This document shows positions 1 to 5,644 of a DNA stretch of 7,003 bases, in pieces. The position numbers and the translations under genes were made by a program. Origin of the DNA: an uncultured Lachnospiraceae bacterium (lineage in GTDB: Bacteria > Bacillota > Clostridia > Lachnospirales > Lachnospiraceae). The stretch is taken from NCBI GenBank assembly GCA_947631075.1, contig CANRJU010000138.1, positions 1-7,003 on the forward strand, given 5' to 3'. The stretch's first letter is position 1, and every line of letters begins with the position of its first letter. The notes beneath the pieces were generated by a model, which was not told the origin of the DNA, searched no databases, and was given only the letters and a program-made list of their open reading frames with translations.

Positions 1-399
1 CTTTATATGGAAGATTACCGGCTCATGATGATCATCCAGACGCTGTGCCACATGGACCTGCGCTTTTCCGAGCTGGGAAAGGTGACCGTGGAGGCCGTGC
101 GAGAGGGGAACCTTTCCATCACCAGAAGGCAGCACACCCGGAGAATGGAGATTCCGCCCTACTTGAGGGATTCGCTGTTGGCTTATGCCAGGCACGAGGG
201 AATCGAGTCGGGAATCGTGTTCCGCACGACGGAAGGCAATCTAGTGAACCGCTCGAACATTTGGAAGGGCCTCAAGAAGCTCTGCCTGGCGGCGGGGGTG
301 GACGAGGACCGGGTGAGCCTGATGAAGCTGAAAATGCCCCGGATGCACGATTATTATCCCTTTTATCCCATGGTGGAGGACAGCCTATGTGGTATGTAA
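1..399 (+). pseudogene. Truncated tyrosine recombinase (Xer/phage integrase family), C-terminus lost
   Basis: The frame is open from the window edge, with a first ATG at 7. It reads like the catalytic core of the Xer-type integrases often found in Lachnospiraceae: an arginine-I region (DLRFSEL, R19), a middle section ending IFxTxxG-like (IVFRTTEGN), and a helix with WKGLKKLCLAAGV. In the family, the next segment should contain HxLRH, then LGH and the tyrosine nucleophile. Here the sequence departs from the family right after EDRV (about residue 102) and ends after 28 unrelated residues, so the second arginine, the histidines and the tyrosine are absent. The usual KGKxR hairpin is also degenerate (RRQHTRR). 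It therefore should not recombine DNA. Its end overlaps the loaP start by 13 bases, so its translation could still couple to loaP. Family assignment is fairly sure; whether the remnant has any role is unknown. Confidence 0.7.
372..379 (+). promoter_or_regulatory. Ribosome binding site that fixes the loaP start
   Basis: GGTGGAGG lies 7 bases before the ATG at 387. The same frame is open back to an ATG at 45, but the sequence between 45 and 386 translates to a Gly/Arg/Pro-rich shadow of the recombinase remnant. The conserved NGN start MWYVIQT begins exactly at 387, so the downstream start is chosen. Confidence 0.8.
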
Positions 400-1157
400 T
401 CCAGACCATGTCCGGGCAGGAGGAGGCGTGCATGGAGCTGTGCCGGAAGCGGCTGGGGGAAGGAAATTGCGAGCTGTTCGTTCCCCGGTACATCGCCAAG
501 AGGCACTACCAGAAGGGGTGGCATGACAAGGAGCTTGTCCTGTTTCCCGGCTATTTTTTTGCGGACACCGGCGAGATAGAAAAAATCGTGGAGACCGTGC
601 GTGGGATCCCGCAGTTTTCGAGGGTGCTGAAAAGCGCCGGGGAGGTCGCTCCCGTGACGAGGGAGGAGCAGGCGTTTCTGGAGGATCTGATGGATGAGGA
701 CCATGTCGTCCGGCATTCGGAGGGGTTCCTCGTCGGGGATCAGGTGTACATCATGGACGGTCCTCTGCGGAACTGGAGGGGGCGGATCCTGGATGTGGAT
801 CTGTTTGGCCGGATGACGCCGATGGAAGTCGGGTTCTCGGCTGTGGCAAGGGTCACGGAAGAAGAATTTCAAGCGATTCTGGAGAGGAATCGGGAGATAA
901 CAAAAGAGGATGTAGGTCAGAGGGTGCCGGATGGGATTTCAAACGGAAGTTCGGACGGAACGCTATCTAATGGGATGCCTCCTAATGGAATGAATTTTGA
1001 TGGGAAAAAGGTGAGGATTATCACCGGGATTTTCCAGGGGATGGCGGGAGAGCTGATTTATGTGGATGAGAAAAAGGATGAATGGGCGGTTCGGCTGCCG
1101 CTGTTCGGGGAAGAGCCCAGCAGGGTGGTGTTTCGCAGAAAAGAGATTACATTATAA
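387..1157 (+). CDS. loaP: LoaP-like specialised NusG antiterminator with an extra KOW domain
   Basis: A 256-residue transcription elongation factor of the NusG paralogue class. LoaP proteins bind RNA polymerase through the NGN domain and let it read through terminators in long polysaccharide or antibiotic operons. Residues 1-95 are the NGN domain: MWYVIQTMSGQEE start, CELFVPR at 28-34, then WHDKELVLFPGYFF at 45-58. A KOW segment follows at about 114-150 (VGDQVYIMDGPLRNWRG, then a FGR...MEVGF ending typical of LoaP). Unusually, a linker rich in Asp/Asn-Gly repeats (about 181-206) leads to a second KOW-like unit at about 206-256 (KKVRIITGIFQGMAGEL ... LPLFG). LoaP as I know it is about 170-190 residues with one KOW. 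The gene is GC-rich compared with what follows. The hairpin and terminator just downstream fit a role in antitermination of the sugar genes. The family call is strong; the LoaP subclass is inferred from sequence style and context. Confidence 0.85.
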   Translation: MWYVIQTMSGQEEACMELCRKRLGEGNCELFVPRYIAKRHYQKGWHDKELVLFPGYFFADTGEIEKIVETVRGIPQFSRVLKSAGEVAPVTREEQAFLEDLMDEDHVVRHSEGFLVGDQVYIMDGPLRNWRGRILDVDLFGRMTPMEVGFSAVARVTEEEFQAILERNREITKEDVGQRVPDGISNGSSDGTLSNGMPPNGMNFDGKKVRIITGIFQGMAGELIYVDEKKDEWAVRLPLFGEEPSRVVFRRKEITL

Positions 1158-1169
1158 ATGAAACCAGTG

Positions 1170-1199
1170 TCCTGGCGCGACGGGTGCCGCGTGCCGGGA
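1170..1199 (+). promoter_or_regulatory. Bulged RNA hairpin in the leader after loaP, candidate LoaP target
   Basis: The transcript can form a long stem. Bases 1170-1179 pair with 1190-1199 (10 bp including T1173-G1196 and G1177-T1192 wobbles). A1180 is bulged, then 1181-1183 pair with 1187-1189 around a GTG loop (1184-1186). It starts 13 bases after the loaP stop and lies just before the terminator-like element. LoaP is known to recognise a leader hairpin in its target operons in Bacillus velezensis; that this hairpin plays that part is inference from position and shape. Confidence 0.5.
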
Positions 1200-1218
1200 G
1201 GGGGCGGATATAGAGCAG

Positions 1219-1268
1219 GCAGGACTTCGGCTACGGGAGCGGGCGGAGATGGCGAAGCCTGCTTTTTT
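1219..1268 (+). terminator. Intrinsic terminator between loaP and the biosynthetic genes
   Basis: GCAGG-A-CTTCG (1219-1229, single bulged A1224) pairs with CGAAGCCTGC (1253-1262), giving 10 bp around a 23-base loop, followed at once by six T (1263-1268). An alternative upper register uses GCAGGC at 1215-1220 with GCCTGC at 1257-1262. The loop is longer than in a classic terminator, which may make it conditional. It sits where a LoaP-controlled operon would be expected to have a terminator to override. Confidence 0.6.
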
Positions 1269-1270
1269 GG

Positions 1271-1369
1271 ATAGGAAATGGTATTAGAGCGTTTAATGAT
1301 AAAAGAAAGCATCAAGGTTTAACGGATGTTGAGAAAAAAAGAATAGAGAAACTAAGCATATCAGTTTAA
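1271..1369 (+). pseudogene. Short coding-like remnant, unidentified C-terminal tail
   Basis: In one frame this stretch reads as 32 protein-like codons ending in TAA at 1367: hydrophilic and helical in character (AFNDKRKHQGL, then VEKKRIEKLSISV). It has no in-frame ATG and no ribosome site, and follows the terminator U-run directly. The residue mix and lack of stops resemble the tail of a deleted gene, perhaps the first biosynthetic gene of the original operon. I cannot name the family. Chance is not excluded at this length. Confidence 0.3.
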
Positions 1370-1413
1370 GTATCTGATAAGGTCCATGCAAAAGAATAGT
1401 TGGAGGTTGACAA

Positions 1414-2139
1414 ATGAATTACATTATCTTCGGTGGTTCCGGCTTTATTGGGACTCATTTGATCCACTTGCTGAGAGAAGAAGTCGTCGGGCCGGAAGAC
1501 AGGATATATGATTTGGATATTGTCATGCCTGGTGAGGAAGGGGTTGTTCCAGGCATTGTGGAAAAGAATGACGGAGTGGATTACGTCAGAATAGATGTCC
1601 GGAAAGAAATCATTCTGGATTTTGAACCTACAGAAGAAGATATCATTTTTAATCTGGCGGCAGTTCACCGCACGCCGGGGCATGCAGATTATGAATATTT
1701 TGAGACAAACATTAAGGGTGCGGAGAATGTGACGGCTTTTGCGGAACGTTATGGAATCACGAAGATTCTGTTTACTAGTTTTATTGCGCCTTATGGGGCG
1801 TCGGAGGAGTGCAAGGACGAGGATGCCCTGCCGATGCCAAATACTCCTTATGGGATCAGCAAGCTTGTAGCGGAGGAAATCCATCAGAAATGGCAGGCGG
1901 AAGATAAAGAAAAGCGTGAACTTACAATCGTGCGGCCCGGCGTAGTTTATGGAAAGGGTGAGCACGGAAATATGACGCGTCTCTATTGGGGAATGCGTAA
2001 TCGGTATTTCTTCTATACTGGGTGGAAGGATACCATTAAGGCCTGTATTTATGTAAAAGAATTAGTGAGATTTTTCAAATATAGAATTGTATTTGGGGAT
2101 GAATTTTCCATATATGCTGCTGAAAGGATGGTGGCATAA
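1414..2139 (+). CDS. NAD-dependent epimerase/dehydratase (extended SDR), short at the C-terminus
   Basis: A 241-residue cytoplasmic sugar-nucleotide enzyme of the extended SDR family, expected to epimerise or dehydrate a nucleotide sugar for the polymer; the exact substrate cannot be read. The Rossmann motif GGSGFIG is at 7-13, NLAAVH at 80-85, the catalytic Ser/Thr region FTSFIAPYG at 120-128, the YxxxK pair at Y146 and K150 (YGISK), and RPGVVYG at 174-180. The start is supported by GGAGG at 1402-1406, 7 bases before ATG. Family members usually run to about 300-340 residues. Here the sequence ends shortly after the conserved KACIYVKELVRFF, with an atypical tail, so most of the C-terminal substrate-binding lobe is missing. 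It may be inactive or altered. The next gene starts on the base after its stop, so the two are likely co-translated. Confidence 0.8.
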   Translation: MNYIIFGGSGFIGTHLIHLLREEVVGPEDRIYDLDIVMPGEEGVVPGIVEKNDGVDYVRIDVRKEIILDFEPTEEDIIFNLAAVHRTPGHADYEYFETNIKGAENVTAFAERYGITKILFTSFIAPYGASEECKDEDALPMPNTPYGISKLVAEEIHQKWQAEDKEKRELTIVRPGVVYGKGEHGNMTRLYWGMRNRYFFYTGWKDTIKACIYVKELVRFFKYRIVFGDEFSIYAAERMVA

Positions 2140-2922
2140 ATGGAAGTACAGGAATCAGGGCCGGTCCGTGTTGCTCAGGTCATGGGAAAGATGCTATACG
2201 GAGGAACAGAATCTGTAGTGATGAATTATTACCGTCATATTGACCGGACAAAAATTCAGTTTGACTTTATTGCTGACAGCGATTCTAAAATGCCGATTCC
2301 GAGGAAAAATGAAATAGAAAGCCTCGGAGGAAGGGTATTTATTGTTCCACCGTATCAGAAGTTACAGGAATACATACCAGCATTAATTAAATTGTTTAGG
2401 GAAGAAAATTTTCAGATTGTCCATGCCCACATTAGCACATTAAATGTGTTTCCACTTTATGCGGCCAAAAAAGCTGGAGTTCCAATACGGATATCACACA
2501 GTCACACAACAGTAGCGCCAGGAGAATGGAAGAAAAATATATTGAAATATATGCTCCGTCCGTTTGCAAAGATTTATGCAACACATTATGCTGCTTGTTC
2601 AAGACATTCTGGAAAGTGGCTTTTTGGCAGGAAATCTATGGAAAGTGGTAAAGTTACTATTTTCAATAATGCAATTGATTTAGGGAAATTTCAGTTTAAT
2701 CCTGTGGTGCGCGATGAAGTACGTAGGGAGTTAGGCATTGAAGACAAGTTTGTAATCGGCCATGTTGGACGTTTCTGTTATGATAAGAATCATGAATTTC
2801 TAATTGATGTTTTTGAAAAGGTCTATGAGAAAAATCCGAATGCAGTGTTACTGCTGGTGGGAGATGGTAAAGAACGGAAACGGATAGAGGAAAAAATTAA
2901 TAAAATAAAATTAGGGAGGTAG
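2140..2922 (+). CDS. Glycosyltransferase family 4, N-terminal part (truncated by frameshift)
   Basis: 260 residues covering the acceptor-side Rossmann domain and the start of the donor-side domain of a GT-B fold retaining glycosyltransferase, which would add a sugar to the lipid-linked repeat unit at the cytoplasmic membrane. Visible features: glycine-rich N-terminal loop GKMLYGGTESVVMNYY (16-31), IVHAHIST (93-100), SHSHTT (119-124), HYAACS (149-154), NNAID (176-180), HVGRF (208-212) followed by DKNHEFL, and LLLVGDG (237-243). The frame ends at TAG 2920-2922, just where the next strand (VLFLG-type) is due. The donor-binding E-x7-E motif is therefore missing. Family length is about 360-380. 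A ribosome site is weak (AAAGGA at 2123-2128, 11 bases away), and the ATG abuts the epimerase stop. Probably inactive alone; it might pair with the C-terminal half encoded at 2995. Confidence 0.8.
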   Translation: MEVQESGPVRVAQVMGKMLYGGTESVVMNYYRHIDRTKIQFDFIADSDSKMPIPRKNEIESLGGRVFIVPPYQKLQEYIPALIKLFREENFQIVHAHISTLNVFPLYAAKKAGVPIRISHSHTTVAPGEWKKNILKYMLRPFAKIYATHYAACSRHSGKWLFGRKSMESGKVTIFNNAIDLGKFQFNPVVRDEVRRELGIEDKFVIGHVGRFCYDKNHEFLIDVFEKVYEKNPNAVLLLVGDGKERKRIEEKINKIKLGR

Positions 2923-3011
2923 TCCTTCTTGGAATCAGAACTGATATTGCCGTGCAGGCGAGAGCTTTGATTAATTATTATGAGGTGCGTTTGAATGAGC
3001 TTACAGAATAA
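2919..3011 (+). pseudogene. Out-of-frame leftover of the same GT4: strand plus C-terminal tail
   Basis: Reading from 2919 in the -1 frame gives VVLLGIRTDIA followed by VQARALINYYEVRLNELTE and a TAA at 3009. The first part is the conserved VLFLGIRTDI segment that should follow LLLVGDG...INK in GT4 proteins of this kind. The second part resembles the extreme C-terminus of such proteins (GYDI-x-x-QA-x-x-L-x-x-YY). One missing G in the GGG run at 2914-2916 would restore the frame from the upstream gene. About 110 residues that normally lie between the two parts, including the E-x7-E motif, are absent. Confidence 0.6.
2982..2987 (+). promoter_or_regulatory. Ribosome binding site for the C-terminal GT4 fragment
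   Basis: GAGGTG sits 7 bases before the ATG at 2995, and a TGA at 2992-2994 closes the frame upstream. It lies within the leftover tail of the previous GT4, so it arose by chance or selection after the rearrangement. It makes translation of the downstream fragment plausible. Confidence 0.45.
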
Positions 3012-3390
3012 TCAGGGAAAAAATTTGTCCAATAATGTCCTGTTCCTTGGTAATCGATCAGATGTGGAGCGGATTTACCAAGCCATGGACGTATTTGTTT
3101 TTCCTTCCCGTGTGGAAGGATTCGGCATAGCTGCGATAGAAGCCCAGGCAGCATCTGTTCAGGTAATCGCATCAACCGAATTGCCCAAAGATGTTGAAAT
3201 GACATCGAGCATCCGGCGCATACCGCTTCGGGAAGGTGCTGAGATATGGGCGCAGGCGGTTTTGACGAGTAAAGCACGCCACAGCGATGATGTCTTACGG
3301 GTACTCCGCAAGAAAGGATTCGGCATCAATGATCAGGCCAATCAAATGTCGGATTATTATGCACGCTTGGTTAAGGAGGCCATGCGATGA
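2995..3390 (+). CDS. Glycosyltransferase family 4, C-terminal half only
   Basis: 131 residues matching the donor-nucleotide half of a GT4 enzyme. From residue 11, LSNNVLFLGNRSDVERIYQ continues into MDVFVFPSRVEGFG and the E-x7-E donor-binding pair E41/E49 (EGFGIAAIEAQAA). It ends with a tail GFGINDQANQMSDYYARL typical of GT4 C-termini. The N-terminal acceptor domain is missing. It cannot be the same original gene as 2140-2922, because that gene's own tail is still present just upstream and differs in sequence. The first ten codons lie at or across the junction and are probably not native. It overlaps the next gene by 4 bases (ATGA) and carries that gene's ribosome site, so it belongs to the same transcript. 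Confidence 0.75.
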   Translation: MSLQNNQGKNLSNNVLFLGNRSDVERIYQAMDVFVFPSRVEGFGIAAIEAQAASVQVIASTELPKDVEMTSSIRRIPLREGAEIWAQAVLTSKARHSDDVLRVLRKKGFGINDQANQMSDYYARLVKEAMR

Positions 3391-4379
3391 GCCGGCCGTT
3401 GATTTCCGTGATTGTTCCTGTATACAATGTAGAGTCTTATCTTCGCAGATGCGTTGAAAGTATCATAGTACAGACATATCCAGACTTGGATATTATACTG
3501 GTCAACGATGGCTCATCTGACGCTAGCGGTGCGATTTGTGATGAATATGCTCTTAGAGATTCTAGAATAAGAAGTTTTCACGTAAAAAATGGCGGAGTTT
3601 CCACAGCAAGAAATTATGGAATCGAGCATGCAAGAGGACAGTTCATTGTTTTTGTCGATGGAGACGATTTCATTCACTGTCAGATGATAGAGAGATTGTA
3701 TACGGCCATATGCGATGGCATGGATATAGCGATATGTTCTTGTAGCTATATAAGGGATGGCATAGGTGAAAAAAAGATTGATGAAATAGAGCAGGAACAG
3801 AAAATTATCGGACAAAAGGCGCTGTTGGATGATTTGTATTATTTAAAACGTCCTTTTCAGGCAGTTGAAATAACCGCTGTATGGGGAAAGATTTATTGTC
3901 GTTCTCTGTTAAAGGATATCAGATTTGATCCTTTGATGAGCGTAGGTGAAGATTTTCTGTTCAATTATGAGTATATGGCTAAAATCAATACAGGGACAAT
4001 TCTGGCATACAAAGGATATAATTATCGTATCAATGGCAATGGCATCATGAAATCTGCATTTGATGAAAAGAAACGCAGAACATTTGAGAGAATCAGAGAG
4101 TTGACTATAAAGGAACAGGAGAATCCCGGATTTGTTGCAAGAATGGTGAATATTGCAATCATTTTGATGTTGATGATTAGTTTTTCAGAAGAAAATCTTG
4201 ATCTGGCGGAGATGATAGATTTTATCAAACGGTATCGAAGACGAGTTTTATTGAATCCGAAAGCCCGATTGAAAGTTCGGGTATCGTTGGCACTTTCTTA
4301 TGGAGGATTTAAAAATATGATGAGATTATATAGAAAAGCAGAGAAACTGATGCGGAAAGCGGGGAAAAAAATCCTATGA
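3387..4379 (+). CDS. Glycosyltransferase family 2
   Basis: A 330-residue GT-A fold inverting glycosyltransferase that transfers a sugar from a nucleotide donor to the growing repeat unit on the cytoplasmic face of the membrane. Motifs: ISVIVPVYNVESYLRRCVES at the start, VNDGSSD at 39-45 (nucleotide binding), NGGVSTARNYG at 68-78, the metal-binding DGDD at 91-94, and VGEDF at 186-190 with the likely catalytic acid. Length and motif set look complete, and it is the best-preserved glycosyltransferase in the window. AAGGAGG at 3373-3379 is 7 bases before the ATG. The start overlaps the previous stop by 4 bases, suggesting translational coupling. The C-terminus is basic (LYRKAEKLMRKAGKK), as is common in membrane-associated members. 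Sugar specificity cannot be told. Confidence 0.9.
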   Translation: MSRPLISVIVPVYNVESYLRRCVESIIVQTYPDLDIILVNDGSSDASGAICDEYALRDSRIRSFHVKNGGVSTARNYGIEHARGQFIVFVDGDDFIHCQMIERLYTAICDGMDIAICSCSYIRDGIGEKKIDEIEQEQKIIGQKALLDDLYYLKRPFQAVEITAVWGKIYCRSLLKDIRFDPLMSVGEDFLFNYEYMAKINTGTILAYKGYNYRINGNGIMKSAFDEKKRRTFERIRELTIKEQENPGFVARMVNIAIILMLMISFSEENLDLAEMIDFIKRYRRRVLLNPKARLKVRVSLALSYGGFKNMMRLYRKAEKLMRKAGKKIL

Positions 4380-4418
4380 TGCGGAGTGCTTTGTACAGAC
4401 TGCGAGGTAACTGGCAGC

Positions 4419-4463
4419 ATGAGAAGGATTTCTGTAATCATGGGCGTCTATAAAAGACTGTAA
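4419..4463 (+). pseudogene. Start fragment of another GT2 glycosyltransferase
   Basis: In the 123-base gap between the GT2 gene and the polymerase, an ATG opens a 14-codon frame MRRISVIMGVYKRL and stops. MRxISVIMGVYN is the standard first strand of GT2 enzymes (compare ISVIVPVYN in the neighbour), so this appears to be the N-terminus of a deleted gene. No clear ribosome site precedes it. The KRL end may be the last codons of the same gene after an internal deletion, but that is speculative. Confidence 0.5.
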
Positions 4464-4502
4464 GTGAGCTAATATTAAATTAGAAAAGAAGAAGGACGAA
4501 AA

Positions 4503-5630
4503 ATGCAATTTACGCAAATAAAGGTTGATTGGGACATAAATACATTTATGTTTTATCTCGCAATAATTTTGTCATGCTATTTTATTGCAGTCGCTGGCAG
4601 AAGGGCGGTTTTGGTGTCAGGTGTCTCGGTTCAACATCGAAAAGAACTATGGATTGTGCTGATATCAACCATTTTGATATTTGTCAAAGGATTTGGAACA
4701 ACTGGGCGTGACATTCGAGGTGGATACTTAGCTAATTATCTTTCGGCTACATCATGGAGCCAATTTCGTGATCAATCAGTTGAAATCGGTTATCGCATAC
4801 TCAATGTGATTGTACGGAAATTCACAGATGAATACTGGATTTTTATTTTAATTTGTTCACTGATAACGATTATACCAGTAATACATATGTTGAAAAAATA
4901 TGCCGACCAAATTGATCTTCCAATTGCTGTGCTTTTATATGTTACTTGCTATTTTTTTAACTGCTTCTCACCAATGCGTCAGGCAATGTCAGCTTCACTA
5001 GCTTTTTATGGATTCGATGCAATGGTTGAGCATAGATATGGTAAGGCGATAGTTTGGGTCTTATTAGCGTCATCAATTCACATAAGCGCAATAATATTTA
5101 TTGTACCAATCTTCATTACTATGGCTAAATTGATAGACCGAAAGTTTATTGGCACCGGACTAGTTTGCTTATTTATTCTTTTGTGGGCAGAACGTCAGAG
5201 TCTAATTAATTTTTTTGCGGTAGATAGTGGTAGATATGCTATGTATGATGCTTTTACTACCGTGGATGTCGGCTTTGAACAAGTAATTTATTATATACCT
5301 CTGTTTTTAATATTTATATTTGGAAGAAAGAACGATAATAATAAAAGTATTGAACGAGTCAGTTTTATTTATTTATGCATGGGTTTTTTCCTTGGAATGT
5401 CTGGCTATTTAATCGAGGCCTTAGGAAGATTCAATATTTCTTTTGTGTCATTTATTATTATTATCCCGTATTATTGCTTATGCTTTAAGAAGCGTTTCCC
5501 TAAATACAGGATTTTATTTAACTTTGCCGTGGTATTCTATTGCATAGCAAGATTTGTAATCTTCATGCTTAATTATTATAACTCACAAGATTTAATGCCA
5601 TATACAAATATCTTTGGATGGGTAATTTGA
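4503..5630 (+). CDS. EpsG/Wzy-like polysaccharide polymerase, integral membrane
   Basis: A 375-residue very hydrophobic protein of the EpsG family, which is thought to polymerise exopolysaccharide repeat units at the outer face of the membrane. About ten membrane segments can be seen, near residues 12-31, 49-62, 111-129, 140-154, 182-206, 214-228, 261-274, 286-305, 311-330 and 337-356. Family hallmarks are GRDIRGGY at 68-75 (the G-x-D...Y region), VEIGYRIL at 93-100, FSPMRQAMSASLAFYG at 155-170 and SSIHISA at 190-196. Length is normal. AAGGA at 4492-4496 lies 6 bases before ATG. The coding sequence is AT-rich compared with the left half of the window, like the next gene. It ends 14 bases before the start of the pyruvyl transferase. 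I judge the family call good; repeat-unit specificity is unknown. Confidence 0.85.
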   Translation: MQFTQIKVDWDINTFMFYLAIILSCYFIAVAGRRAVLVSGVSVQHRKELWIVLISTILIFVKGFGTTGRDIRGGYLANYLSATSWSQFRDQSVEIGYRILNVIVRKFTDEYWIFILICSLITIIPVIHMLKKYADQIDLPIAVLLYVTCYFFNCFSPMRQAMSASLAFYGFDAMVEHRYGKAIVWVLLASSIHISAIIFIVPIFITMAKLIDRKFIGTGLVCLFILLWAERQSLINFFAVDSGRYAMYDAFTTVDVGFEQVIYYIPLFLIFIFGRKNDNNKSIERVSFIYLCMGFFLGMSGYLIEALGRFNISFVSFIIIIPYYCLCFKKRFPKYRILFNFAVVFYCIARFVIFMLNYYNSQDLMPYTNIFGWVI

Positions 5631-5636
5631 GAGGAG
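5631..5636 (+). promoter_or_regulatory. Ribosome binding site fixing the pyruvyl transferase start
   Basis: GAGGAG lies 8 bases before ATG 5645. An in-frame ATG at 5618 inside the polymerase gene would add nine residues, but it has no ribosome site in front. The 5645 start is preferred. Confidence 0.7.
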
Positions 5637-5644
5637 CGTTAGAA

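Noticed and set aside
45..386. Upstream extension of the loaP frame back to an ATG at 45
   Set aside because: It translates to a low-complexity Gly/Arg/Pro shadow of the recombinase remnant, and the conserved NGN start plus a good ribosome site lie at 387.
363..872. Minus-strand open frame of 169 codons
   Set aside because: It is antisense to loaP, rich in His/Pro/Arg as expected for the reverse of a GC-rich gene, and has no recognisable motif.
1329..1413. Possible promoter before the epimerase (TTGAGA at 1329)
   Set aside because: No acceptable -10 hexamer at 16-18 bases; nothing better was found in the gap.
1366..1965. Minus-strand open frame of 199 codons
   Set aside because: It is antisense to the epimerase, whose motifs are clear on the + strand; no family features or ribosome site.
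2891..2922. Programmed -1 frameshift joining the GT4 frames
   Set aside because: No canonical slippery heptamer is present in the right phase, and the continuation lacks the catalytic region anyway.
4264..4281. CCCGA/TCGGG inverted repeat as a possible terminator
   Set aside because: It is only 5 bp, lies inside the GT2 coding region and has no T-run.
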